64,000 nt of DNA from Plantago ovata (Eukaryota > Streptophyta > Magnoliopsida > Lamiales > Plantaginaceae). The stretch spans positions 65,582,753 through 65,646,752 of the forward strand of contig CM051456.1 of the NCBI GenBank assembly GCA_028274465.1, in the 5' to 3' direction. A program made the position numbers and the translations under genes. The notes beneath the pieces were generated by a model. The model was not told the origin of the DNA and searched no databases. It worked only from the letters and a program-made list of their open reading frames with translations. Numbering within the stretch: the first letter of the stretch is position 1; each line of letters opens with the position of its first letter. Of this stretch, positions 37,023-48,084 are shown piece after piece.

Positions 37023-40000
37023 TTGCTCTTTATTGTGCAGACTTCAGCCACGGAGACAAACGATGCAATCTGGCACTTTGATAGTGGTTGTGGAAAGCAC
37101 ATGACGGGCAACAAGAATAACCTTATTAACTATAGACGGTGGTCTAAAGGTCCAACAATAAGGTTTGCTGGTGGAGGCTCTGGTTCTACAAAAGGCTATG
37201 GTGATGTGAACTTAGGATGCATAATCATTACTGGAGTTCTTTATGTCAAAAATCTAAAGTTTAATCTTTTCAGCATGAGTCAATTTGCTGACAAAGGATA
37301 CTTCATCAAAATCAAAAGTGATGAATGTAAACTTATAGATTTCGAGACTAAAAAGGTTATTATGATTGCAAGAAGATCAGGAGGCTTGTACACCGTAGAT
37401 TGGTCTTCAGCAATCGTTGAAAAATGCCTTGTCTCAGATCACGATTGCCTTGCTGAAAAAGCATGGTTATGGCATAAACGAACAAGTCATCTAAACTTCA
37501 AGACGCTGAATAAGCTGTCTAAAAAGGCACTTGTTGTTGGATTACCTAAAGTTACTTTTAAGAAGTATGGTGTTTGCAACGCATGTCAGCAAGGAAAGCA
37601 AACCAAATCCTCTTTCCAGAACAAGGCAGTACCGTCAACTACAAAACCTTTACAACTCTTGCACATGGACTTGTTTGAATATTCTTCAACAAGCTATGCT
37701 GGTAAGAAGTATGGTCTGGTCGTGGTGGATGACTATTCAAGATTCACTTGGGTAGTATTCATCAAGCACAAATCTGAAACTAGGACTGAAATACGTAACT
37801 TACTGAATAAGCTTGAAGTCATGAAAAATGACAAGGTAAAAGTCATAAGGACAGACCATGGTACTGAGTTTGTAAACCAGTACATAACTGAGTATTGTAC
37901 CTCAAAAGGTATACAATATCAGTTATCCTCAGTAAGGACACCACAGCAAAACGGTGTTGCTGAACGGAAGAATCGTACCCTGAAAGAAGCCGCAAGAACA
38001 ATGCTTGCTGACACTGAAATAAGTGAGGCTTATTGGGTTGAAGCGATTAATACCGCCTGTTACACTCAAAACAGATGTTTGATTACTAAGGAATACAACA
38101 AAACTCCATATGAGTTGTTCGTTGGTAGACCTCCTAATATCACTCATCTAAGAGTATTTGGTTTTAAGTGTTTCGTTCTTAATAACGGTAGAGAATACCT
38201 AAGAACATTTCAACCAAAGGCAGACGAAGCGATATTTCTCGGTTACTCCTTGCATAGTAAAGCTTATAGAGTTTACAACAAAAAGGCACAAAAGATCGAA
38301 GAATCAGTGCATGTTGTATTCTACGAAAAGACACAAGGAGTGCCTGCTGAAGAAGAAATATCAGAATTTATGAAAAAGTTAATCATAGATGAGCAAAGAA
38401 CTGAATCTAATGCTAGGCAAATCAAGTCAATTGAACTAAATGATGATTCTGACAATGACTCTCCTCCCCCAAGTCATGACAAGATAAATATAGTTCACGA
38501 CAAGGAATTTCCAGCAAAAGACGCAGTTGCTCCGGAAGTTGCTGAAACCATGCAACCTCCAGTGCCTGCTGATGAGCTACCACAATCAAGCAATGATGAA
38601 CAAGCAGTTGCTGATGAACCAATCTCAGCAGAGACACAAAATCCCAGTAGTACTGAACAAGTACATACTGAAGAGTCACATGATGATGAGCAAAAATATC
38701 CAGATCCATCAAGTAGAAAACCTGTTAATAAATGGATTAGAGATCATCCCTCTACGGACATGATTGGTGATATTAATAAACGCCAAGTGACTAGATCCAA
38801 AGCATCTACTACTCATGGACTTGCTGAAGAAGCAACTGTCGTAGAACTAGAATCATTGTTCTCTTGCTTTGTTTCAGAAATTGAACCTAAAACCATAGAA
38901 GAAGCTTTAAAGCATTCTGAATGGATAAAGGCAATGCAAGAAGAACTGGATCAATTCGAAAGGAACAAAGTTTGGAAACTTGTACCACTTGCTAAAGGCA
39001 AGAAAGCTATTGGTACAAAGTGGGTGTTCAGAAACAAGCTGAGTGAGTTTGGTGAAGTAACAAGAAATAAAGCACGTTTACTTGCTCAAGGTTACTGTCA
39101 GACTGAAGGATTGGACTATGATGAGTCTTATGCACCAGTCGCAAGATTGGATTCAATTAGGCTTTTCTTGGCCTTTTCTGCTCACAATGACTTCATTGTT
39201 TACCAAATGGATGTTAAAAGTGCATTCTTGAATGGTGAACTTGCTGAAGAAGTCTATTTAGAACAACCCCTGGCTTTGAACTTCCCTCAGAAACCAAGAT
39301 GGTATACAAGCTTCAGAAAGCTGTATATGGTCTAAAGCAAGCACCAAGAGCATGGTATGATACCTTGGCTAAGTTCTTGCAGGATAATGGTTTCAAGAAA
39401 GGTGAAGTTGACAAAACTTTATTTACCATGAACCATGATGGTAAAATATTCTTAGTTCAAATTTATGTGGATGACATAATTTTTGGATCTAAGGACAAGC
39501 AACTTTGTGATGATTTTGCCAAACTCATGACAAACAAATTTGAAATGAGTATGATGGGAAAATTGAATTATTTCCTAGGATTCCAAGTCAAGCAACTCAA
39601 AGATGGAATATTCATAAATCAAGCAAAGTATGCGAAAGAAATGCTCATAAAGTTTAGGATCAAAGAGGAAGAGAAACCTGAAAAGATCCCTATGAGTGTT
39701 GGTACAAAATTGGGCTATACTGAAAGAAGATAAAAGTGTTGAAGAACACAAGTATAGGAAGCTCATTGGTTCCTTGTTGTATTTAACAGCAAGTAGACCT
39801 GACATTCAATATGATGTTTGTGTGTGTGCAAGATTCCAATCTGATCCAAGAGAATCACACTACAAAAAGGCAATCAAGATACTGAAATATGTCAAAGGTA
39901 CAGTATGTTGGATTATGGTATCCTAAAGATTCTGGACTAGAATTGGTTGGTTATTCTGATGCTGATCATGGAGGATCAACTCTTGATAGAAAAAGTACCT

Positions 40001-40413
40001 CTGGAACTTGTCAGTTTTTGGGTACTAGATTAATATCATGGTTCAGCAAGAAGCAAACCTGTGTTGTCAATTCATCCACTGAATCTGAATACATTGCAGC
40101 TGGTTGTTGCACAGCTCAAATCCTATGGATTCAGCAACAATTAAGAGATTATGGTATTTCTGCAAAGAAAACACCAATCTTTTGTGATAATACAAGTGCT
40201 ATTGCTATTACGCAAAATCCTAAGTTTCACTCTAGGACTAAGCACATTGATATTAGACATCATTTCATTAGAGATCATGTGGAAAAGGGAGATATTGAGG
40301 TTGTGAAAGTAGGCACTGATGATCAACTTGCTGACATCTTTACCAAGCCCCTACCAGATAATAGGTTCGCAATGCTAAGGTATAACCTTGGATTGATTGA
40401 ACTACCTCAATAA
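37023..40413 (+). pseudogene. pol of element A: PR-INT-RT-RNase H, three frameshifts
   Basis: Protease active-site DSG at 37080 (FDSGCGKHMTG); integrase HHCC zinc finger (WHKRTSHLN...CNAC, about 37470-37590); integrase core D, D, E (LHMDLFE, IRTDHGTEF, VAERKNRTL, about 37665-37975); RT motifs [12 protein letters not shown] (about 39206) and catalytic YVDD (39464-39475); RNase H with YSDADHGG and CDNTSAI, ending LADIFTKPLP...LPQ at 40413. Frame changes: one base lost in a C run near 39268, one base gained near 39720 and two bases lost near 39904. The first frame has no upstream ATG, so expression would be from a gag-pol RNA. Otherwise all catalytic residues I can check are present. Confidence 0.92.
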
Positions 40414-40433
40414 AGGATACATTTGGCAGAATG

Positions 40434-40708
40434 CTGAAACAGGTATTCAGCAAGCCAAAGTATTCTTACTTAAAAGCTCCGTCCACTAATTTCTTCTAAG
40501 AAATGATAAGTCAACACATGATTGCTGAAACAGGCATTCAACAAGTAATTTCTTTAAAACGGGTATTTGTTAGGAAACTTGATCACTTGCTGAGACAGAC
40601 ACTCAGTAACAGAAAAACCTTAAGGATTGCTGAAACGGGCATTCAGACAATCAAAGATACTGAAACATGTATTCAAGTATCAAGGGAATTTTCTGATACG
40701 GGAACTCA
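40434..40708 (+). repeat. array of seven short hairpins, element A
   Basis: Hairpins begin near 40434, 40525, 40556, 40590, 40630, 40660 and 40693. Each has a seven-base loop close to A-C-R-G-G-N-A (ACAGGTA, ACAGGCA, ACGGGTA, ACAGACA, ACGGGCA, ACATGTA, ACGGGAA) between complementary arms, typically CTGAA/TTCAG or CTGAG/CTCAG. The array lies between the RNase H stop and the polypurine-like tract, outside any ORF that looks real. It is also present in element E. Confidence 0.8.
40568..40581 (+). repeat. internal copy of the LTR 5' tip, element A
   Basis: Fourteen bases, TGTTAGGAAACTTG, are identical to the first fourteen bases of this family's LTR (33560, 53187), after which the match stops. 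The same stretch is at 61079-61092 in element E, so it is an old, retained feature of the internal region. Confidence 0.75.
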
Positions 40709-40746
40709 AAAATATCTTTTAAACTTAAGAAAATATGAGATATCTA

Positions 40747-40758
40747 AGTAAGGGGGAA
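40747..40758 (+). promoter_or_regulatory. polypurine-tract-like sequence, element A
   Basis: The sequence agtaagggggaa follows the hairpin array and is repeated at about 61338-61349 in E. It has the composition of a plus-strand primer but lies well upstream of where the 3' LTR should be, beyond the env-like ORF. Sirevirus elements are known to carry multiple such tracts. Confidence 0.5.
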
Positions 40759-41096
40759 CTTTCAGCAAGTATCTAGGCTATTAATGCAAACTCGCTGAAA
40801 AGATTCTTGTTTATTTCAGCAAGCTATCTAATCCCATAAAACTCGGTAAAATCAATTTGTGACGTTAATCGGGCACAGTTAAACTCGTAACAATCATGAC
40901 ATGAAATACAATCGTGGCCATTGATTAAAAGGAGTTATTGATCTAACGGTTAACAAAACAAAGAGAGAGTGCTCTGACGGTTTTAGTTAGTGGGCCACTA
41001 CGCATTCAATGCAAAGGCTCCACTAACGCCTTTGTTTCTCTGTTTTACCCTTGCTGAGAGCTCAAATCGATTGAGTTTCTCACACACCAAAGACAC

Positions 41097-41104
41097 TATA
41101 TAAA
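41097..41104 (+). promoter_or_regulatory. TATA-like box upstream of the env-like ORF, element A
   Basis: The sequence ctatataaag (41096-41105) lies 139 bp upstream of the ATG at 41236. The same box with its flank (gacactatataaagaagg) is conserved in E at 61689-61696, 143 bp before its ATG. It could drive a separate transcript for the downstream ORF; that role is an inference. Confidence 0.45.
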
Positions 41105-41235
41105 GAAGGAGTTAGAGAAATGACAAAATTCTTTAACTCACATTTCCTTTCTCTGCAAAATTTAGCCTGAATCTACTGTACCTCCGGTCAAAAAGCAAAC
41201 TATCTTTTTCGTACACATATTCTCTATAAAAATAA

Positions 41236-42705
41236 ATGGCACCAAAGAGACGGTCATCTATGTCCTCCAAGTCGTCTAAGGTTGACAGTGCTGAGAAACG
41301 CACTGCTCCGGTGACTACTCCGGCATCAAACACAACGAAAGTTTTGTTGAAAAACGATAGGATCTCAGAAAAACCTATGCCTCCTTCATATCTTGACACT
41401 GCAAAGTGTGAGATGATGATGCAATGGGGTGTATTTGCAAAAGAGAAGTATATTCGATACTTCTATGAACAAGAACTCGACGGTGATAACGAAGAGGCGC
41501 TTGAATTTATCAAGCAGCAAGGCCTCATGCACTTTATATCTGCTCGCACTAAGCAAGTGAGCATGTTGGACACTATGGAGTTCTACAATAATGCAGAAAT
41601 CCAGTCCCTAACTGATAGTAAAGGAGTCACTGAAAAAGTGATCTTTACTATAGTTCAGAACACGCAAATCGTCCTGAAATGGACTGATTTAGCGGAAATC
41701 TTTCAGATTCCAGCCACTGGAACTGAAGATGACGTCACTACTACTGACGAAGAAATTGAAGCCTTCTACAGTGACGTCAGAAATGAGAAAATGAAGAAAG
41801 GAGAGATTGCTCCCGTGACTTGGACAAAGCACGTTAAGAGGAAGCATCTCTGTCATTCACTTGGTCTAGTAGCTCTGCTACTAATTAAAGTTTTGGACTC
41901 CCAAGTTTGAGGAATAGACCAAGTAGGCCTGTGAAGGTGGCCGCTGCTGATGCATACCTATGAAAAAAAAACGGAACTTAACTGGGCTAAGTACATTTTC
42001 AACAGGCTTGTTGATTGTGTCACTAAGTTCAAGGTTAAGGTGGAAGACAACAAGGTCTCACCTTCCTTTCCAGTTATGTATGGAATAAAGATATGCTATA
42101 TCCTTGAACATTTCAGGATTCAGCTGAGAAACCCATTGCCAATCAAGAAATCTGTATGCAATGTGGGAAGATCCTTCTACAAGCAGAATGTACCTAAGAT
42201 TGCTGGCAAGAAACTTGAAAAATCTAAGAAGACAACAGCTGCAGATGTTGTCAGCACAAGTCAGCAAGAAAGGTATACAACAGCTGCAAATGTTACCACT
42301 CAACAACTTAGAGATGAAACTGCTGTAGATGGTGGTGACAAAGCTGAAACTGCTCTAGATGGTGATCATGCAGACACCACTACTCCTGTTGCTGAAAATG
42401 CAACTACTGACGCCTCTGTTGGGAAACTGAAGAAATCTAACAAGAAAAAGAGGAAAACTGATGATGACACTCAGACTGCAGCGTCATCAGCAAACCCTGT
42501 CCCCAAGAGGAAAAGGACAAGTAGCACAAGGAAGAAAACACTGGCTCGCAAGTCAGTACCTATTGTCCATGACCTCTCAGACAATTCCCGGACAATTGCT
42601 GAAATGCAAGTTCCAGTAGATGTTGACAAGGTAGTTACTGAAGCCTATGTCAGCAACATTGAAGTGTTTGCGGAAGCCTTCAATGATCGACTCAATGTTG
42701 ATCCT
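41236..42705 (+). pseudogene. env-like (third) ORF of element A, interrupted by element B
   Basis: ATG at 41236; the protein starts with a Ser/Lys/Thr-rich basic stretch, then a folded-looking domain (residues about 45-310, with YLDTAKCEM, FYNNAEIQSL, HLCHSLGLVALLLIKVL and NWAKYIFNRLVDCV), then a low-complexity tail with Lys/Arg clusters (KKKRK, PKRKRTS) that resemble nuclear-localisation signals. The domain resembles the putative plant transposon/env-like proteins found after pol in Sirevirus-type elements. I see no signal peptide or clear membrane segment in it, so the name env-like is positional. In-frame stops at 41908-41910 and 41932-41934 break it. Element B enters at 42706; the frame's last ten codons to 42735 belong to B. 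Confidence 0.82.
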
Positions 42706-44811
42706 GTAAGAAAATATGGTCAGAGTTACCCCTAGGGTACGCAGCGGAATTTCAAAAAATTTCTTAACATACAGGTTAATTGATTATGTATATGCCATAT
42801 ATATTTAAACACGTCAATTAGAAGACTAACCTTACTTCCAAAGCAGCTTCCAAGTCTTCGTAATAATCTGGTGTATCTTCTCCTTCGTCGAAGTCGAAGA
42901 TATCTGCAATACTTTGATTATCTGCAAGACAATAAAAGTTAGTTTCCAGCTCCTAGAACCTCAACCTTGGTATCCACGGATGAACAGCCTATCGGAAAGA
43001 ATGCTAGGATATTCTTTGTGTGACCAAGAAGACGGGGCGGCGATTCCTCCGGCAGGTGGCGCGCGCGTGTGGCTTATAGAGGAGGGGAGAGCTTTTATTT
43101 TCTCTAAGAAAACTGGGTAGAATAATTCTCTAAGAATTTGATTCTTCAACTGTGTGAAAATCTATGTATAAAGCTCTCTAATAGTCTACTATATATAGTA
43201 GTCAATAGAAGCCTAAAGCATAAGCAGTTAGACTTCATAAAGGAATAAGAATCTAATTCTTATCGCACTAGGAAACCAATATCAAATCTAGATTCATTCC
43301 CAATCAAATTAAAACTCAATCAGGAAAATCTAACTTATCCCTTGGACTTTTAATAGAGGAAGGAGTCGTACTCCTTCCCCTATCTAGCTAACGCGCGCGC
43401 GCGCCTTGTCCTACGGGAAATAGGTGGTTCCCAATTTCGGGACCCACTTATAGTTCTAAGGCAATTCAAACTCCAAGTAAATTTTGCCCAAGTGCATATG
43501 TTAATTCTAAATTAACATATCCTTTCAAATCAAACCTCCATTATATTTCCAAAATATAATCTTTAATTGTATTTACATAAAATACAATTAATTAGCCAAT
43601 TCAATTAATAATTCCAAATCATTAATTAAGCCACTAAATACTATAATTAATTCCAAATCAATTATAATCCATCAATCACAATTAATTCCAAATTAATTGC
43701 GATTCCATCTTCAAGGATATTCTGATAGGCTGAATCACCACATAGTGTGACCCATAGGGCCTCATCGTATTAAGCAAGTCTTAGTCTAGGCAACATGAAA
43801 TTCATAGACGGTTCCATTTGCAATATTAATACGTGAGGACGTTTGAGAGGTTTCTCAAAGCTAACCCTTTCGTTGTGAAGTCTGTTGCGCTCAACGCAGC
43901 GATGGTAACGTCCCTTCATCTGACTTGCTCGAATGTATCTAGGATCGATGAAGTGTCTATCCCAATAATACATCCACGGGCGTCTTCAGTGAGTTGCATG
44001 GTGAATCCAATATCTATTATGACCATAATAATAATATTGATACGCTGGCCAGCGGTTTTACCGTCACAACTATGAACGACTATGAGCAGTGCTCTCCTGT
44101 GCTACACTTGAGAGATGAATCCTTCACAGAATCACTTATCATCCCCATTTGTATGTAGCCATAATCCTGGATCGTGTCTTAGGTCAACTGCTTATTCAGA
44201 GCTGACATCGACGGGTCCACCAAGGATATGGGGCAACAAATGTGATGATAAAGTCCTGTAAGTCCAAAGGACGACTGGCATCACTTCGACAACTCACCGG
44301 TTCCCATAGACACTTCGTGTACAGTATACATCGATGGGAGTGTCCGGTGGGTACTTCCATTGTTCGATAAAGCTTCTTCGAACAACTATGCGCAGTTATG
44401 GGAACGTTTCTCGATTGTCCAACAATCCGTTCCGTGGCCGTGGGATCGGCTCACACTTGCTCCAACAAGTATAACCTCCACGCATACTAGTCTTGTCTGG
44501 TTCATTCAGACCCCTACATCCGAGATGAACCTCGACTAGGGAGAGTTTGGGATAGATGATAACTCACATAGCTCCCACTATCTGTGTGATCGGTTATCTA
44601 TCCGAGGGGACATGTTTTAATATCAATATAGACAGTAATAAAGATATGACATGTTGCAGCCTGGTGTAATATAAATGTGAAAGCGATACTGAACAGTAAA
44701 ATGCAACAAACATATATTATATTACGTTGACCTGTGTAATAGTACATATATGTCCTCTATAAGGGCACCATGCCCTTAGTAAGGACTGTCTCTAGGACAT
44801 ATAAACTATCA
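42706..44811 (-). repeat. 3' LTR of element B
   Basis: About 2.1 kb, from tgtaagaaaatatgg at 42706 to ctatca at 44811, i.e. TG...CA in the element's direction. The first ~82 bp match 50628-50787 closely until the latter is cut. It contains a perfect 16-base palindrome ctactatatatagtag at 43186-43201, a likely TATA box; a GC-repeat tract gcgcgcgcgcgc near 43392; and AT-rich aattaattccaaat repeats at about 43560-43700. Short frames across it are not genes. Confidence 0.85.
43186..43201 (-). promoter_or_regulatory. palindromic TATA box in the LTR of element B
   Basis: The perfect palindrome CTACTATATATAGTAG contains TATATATA and reads the same on both strands. It sits in the LTR in a position suited to the element's own minus-strand promoter, about 480 bp from the inner LTR terminus of this copy. 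Confidence 0.45.
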
Positions 44812-44822
44812 ATCTCCCACTT
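44812..44822 (-). promoter_or_regulatory. polypurine tract of element B (complement)
   Basis: The plus strand reads atctcccactt beside the LTR; its complement aagtgggagat followed by the LTR start tgatag is the usual copia polypurine tract. Confidence 0.85.
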
Positions 44823-44825
44823 GGA

Positions 44826-46959
44826 CTAGAGCCAGTCACCTTTATGCCTAATACCCAGATTAGCATAATGTCTTAAGTGGATTTCAACTTGTAAGACCTT
44901 GGTGAAAGGATCTGCCACGTTGTCCGTGGTAGAGACACGTTCTATACTAACTTCTCCTCTATCAATAATCTCACGTATAACGTGATACTTTGTAAGTACA
45001 TGTACGTTCTTGTTTGTAGATCTAGGCTCCTTAACTTGAGCGACGGCGCCCGTATTGTCCCAATAAATCGTTATTGGACTAGGAGCAGGAACAACCCTCA
45101 ATTCCTTCAAGAACTCTGAAATCCAGACAGCTTCTTACGAAGCTTCTGATCCAGCAATGTACTCGGCTTCTGTGGATGAGTCAACAATCGTGGTTTGCTT
45201 AGAACTCTTCCAACAGATAGCTCCTCCGTTCAATTTGAATACGTATCATGTCTGTGACTCAAAGTCATCAGGATCTGATTCAAATCCAGCGTTGACATAA
45301 CCAGACATCTTTAATTCTGGTTTTCCACCAAACACCAAGAACATTTGCTTAGTCCGTCGAAGGTACTTAAGAATGTTCTTTACAGCTGTCCAGTGAGGTA
45401 CTCGTGGATTCTGTTGGTGTCGACAAGTGACACTAAGCGCATATGCGACATCGGGCCTTGTGCAATTCATTGCATACATTATAGACCCTACTGCCGAAGC
45501 ATAGGGCACACGACTCATAGCATTTCTTTTCATCAGTTTTAGGACCATCCTTAACTGATAAGACAATCCCATGCCTAGCTGGGAGAAAGCCTCTCTTTGA
45601 GTCGTCCATCTTATAACGCTTCAGTATTTTGTCGATGTAGGTGGACTATGTCAATCCTAACATCCTCTTGGATCTATCTCTATAGATCTTGATCCCTAGG
45701 ATGTTCACCCAAGTCCTTCATTGAGAAGGTACTTGATAACCAAACTTTAGTCTCTTCTAGCATAGAGACATTGTTTCCCATGATCATTTCCCATGATCAA
45801 AATGTCATCAACATAGATGATCATGAAAACGACTCCCTTGTCGCTGTGCCTAGTGTAGACACAGGGATCTTCCTTGCTTCTGATGAAGTCAAACCATTTG
45901 ACAGCTTCATCAAAGCGGATATTCCATCTCCTTGACGCTTGCTTTAGCCCATAGATGGATCTTTGTAATTTGCATACAGCAGTTGGCCTGGTTTTACTAA
46001 TAAAACCTTCCGGTTGTACCATATAGACCTCTTCCTCAAGGTTGCCACTGAGGAAGGCAGTCTTTACATCCATCTGCCCGATCTCATAATCATAGTAGGC
46101 AGCTATCGCAAGTAGAATTCGAATGGACTTCAATTTTGCTACCGGTGCCAAAAGTTTCATCGTAATCGATGCCATACCTTTGCGTGTAGCCTTTTGCCAC
46201 AAGCCTAGCTTTGTGCGTTTGTACCTTGCCATCGGCATCTGTCTTTGTTTAAAGACCCATTTGCACCCAATAGGTCTAACCCATTGGGCCAAGTCTACCA
46301 AGTTCCAAACTTGGTTCAGGTACATGGAGTCCATCTCCAATTCCATGGCCTCTTGCCATTTGTTTGAGTCAATATCAGTTATTGCCTCTGGGGCGCTTGC
46401 TCGAGCGTGCCTACCTTCTTTCTTGCCCACGCCCAACCTCTTGGTAGGTCTCGGGATCTTCCCGATCTGATAAGCCGATATCAAATTCACTGATGTCTTC
46501 TATCATAAGGCTTTGCTTCTGAGGTCCTTTTAGGATCCTCTTCGACCTACGGAGCTCGACTGGTTCTGGTGCTTTTCTTTTCTGGATTCGTGTAACACGA
46601 ATATTATCAGTGGGCACTGATGCAGCTAGTCGCGCCACGCGACCCTGTTCCCTAGCGGGAGGCTGCTCTTGTGCAACTGGTTGCACAGTTTGATTGACAA
46701 CGGGTTCCATTGGTGTGGTTTCAACTGTTGATCTAATCACAGGACTCCAACTGACTATGACATGCCTAGCAAGTGTCATATCATTACCCTTGTCTGCTTC
46801 GAAAGCTCCCACTGAACTTGAGTCCAAATCAGAAGATTTAGAGAACTCATGTTCGCGCATGTCAAAGTCTTGAATTTCTTCAAGTTCTATCATGTCATCT
46901 AACCTCTCTTCTTCGAGGTATTCTGCTTCTAAAAACTTAACGTTTCTAGATACTATCAC
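44826..46959 (-). pseudogene. RT and RNase H of element B (broken)
   Basis: Reading from right to left: a linker with Ser/Glu-rich sequence and RRSKRILK (46959-46411), RT with [25 protein letters not shown] and catalytic YVDDILIMGN (46490-45747), then the connection and RNase H in separate frames (45572-45246 and 45110-44826; motifs TRPDVAYAL, YWDNTGAVAQ, VADPFTK). Frame changes occur near 46430 and 45760, and a stop interrupts the RNase H region near 45137. The YVDD motif is intact. In an intact element these would be one polyprotein with the upstream integrase. Confidence 0.85.
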
Positions 46960-46998
46960 CTAGTGATCTTCAGCATAATAGAATTCATAGCCTCTCGT

Positions 46999-47858
46999 CT
47001 AACGAGGATCGCCTATGAAATATACTTTGACACCCTTGGCATCTAACTTATCAGTGAGCATCAGTTTGACTATCGCAAGACAGCCCCAAGGTCTAAAATA
47101 GCCCAGTGAGGGCTTCTTTCCCTTCCATAACTCATAAGGAGTTTTCTCCACTGATTTAGATGGTACACGGTTCAGAATATAGATTGCAGTTTGTAGTGCA
47201 TATCCCCATAGATGTTTTGGAAGAGTCGAGAATCCAATCATTGATCTCACCATGTCTAACAGGGTTCGATTCCTTCTCTCAGACACACCATTCAATTGTG
47301 ATGTTCCAGGAGGGGTCCATTGCGATTGAATTCCATTTTCCTTCAAGTAGTCGATAAATTCTTCACTAAGGTATTCACCTCCTCGATCTGATCGAAGAGT
47401 GACTATCCTTAGGTTCAATTCATTCTCGACCTCATTCCTAAACTCCTTGAATTTCCCAAAGGTCTCGGATTTATTCTTCATAAGATAAATATATCCTTAC
47501 CTTGAGAATCGTCAGTAAAGGTAACGAAGTAAGGATAACCCCCACACGCATGGACTTTAAAAGGTCCACATACATCGGTATGTATGAGCTCTAAGTAGCG
47601 AGTGGCACGAACACCTTGTCCAACAAAAGGTTTGTTCGTCATCTTACCCTTAACACATGATTCGCATGTACCATATGATTCAAAATCAAATGGTTCTAAG
47701 TAGTCCAACTTCCTTAGTCTTTGAATCTGTGTTTCATTGATATGGCCTAGCCAACAATGCCATAGATAAGATGGATTATTCTTCCTACTTGAAGACGGTT
47801 GTTTGTTATGTATTTGAAATAAAGGTAGACTACTTTGCAAAATATATAAACCATTCAC
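46999..47858 (-). pseudogene. integrase of element B (broken)
   Basis: The N-terminal HHCC zinc finger (WHCWLGHIN...CESC) and first catalytic Asp (LIHTDVCGPF) lie in the frame 47858-47478. The second Asp (LRSDRGGEY) and Glu ([12 protein letters not shown]) are in the frame 47481-46999. A frameshift near 47480 separates the two. The residues needed for strand transfer are present but are not in one frame. Confidence 0.87.
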
Positions 47859-48084
47859 TAAGCAAGCCTTTCCATAATACTATTCATTTAATGAAAAATA
47901 ACAAGCATTAGGAAAAACCCAAATTGTCCAACAATGGAATGGAAATAATATTTCTGACAATGGATGGAACAAAATAAACGTTATCAAGTTCTAAACATTG
48001 TCCTGATGGTAAATCTATCTTGCAGCATCCAACGCGTTTGGCTTCAACTGGATTGTTGTTCCCAACATGCAAGTTGATTTCACC
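47859..48084 (-). other. decayed protease/integrase linker of element B
   Basis: This stretch lies between the protease and integrase frames, where a copia element encodes the protease body. Frames are broken and no motif is secure. It is treated as part of the decayed pol. Confidence 0.5.

Larger units (their letters stand above)
33560..42705 (+). mobile_element. element A: Sirevirus-type Ty1/copia retrotransposon, 5' LTR to env-like ORF
   Basis: Order: 5' LTR, initiator tRNA-Met primer site, gag with long coiled-coil extension, protease, integrase, reverse transcriptase, RNase H, hairpin array, polypurine-like tract, TATA-like box, env-like ORF. Integrase before reverse transcriptase defines Ty1/copia; an extended gag and an ORF after pol are traits of the Sirevirus group. 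The element is inserted in the antisense ORF of C' and is itself cut by element B at 42706, so its 3' LTR is not seen. Its internal region is closely similar to element E (57784-63790), suggesting fairly recent common amplification. Confidence 0.9.

Noticed and set aside
42706-42735. C-terminal end of the env-like ORF of A
   Set aside because: These last codons are LTR sequence of element B, not part of the original protein.
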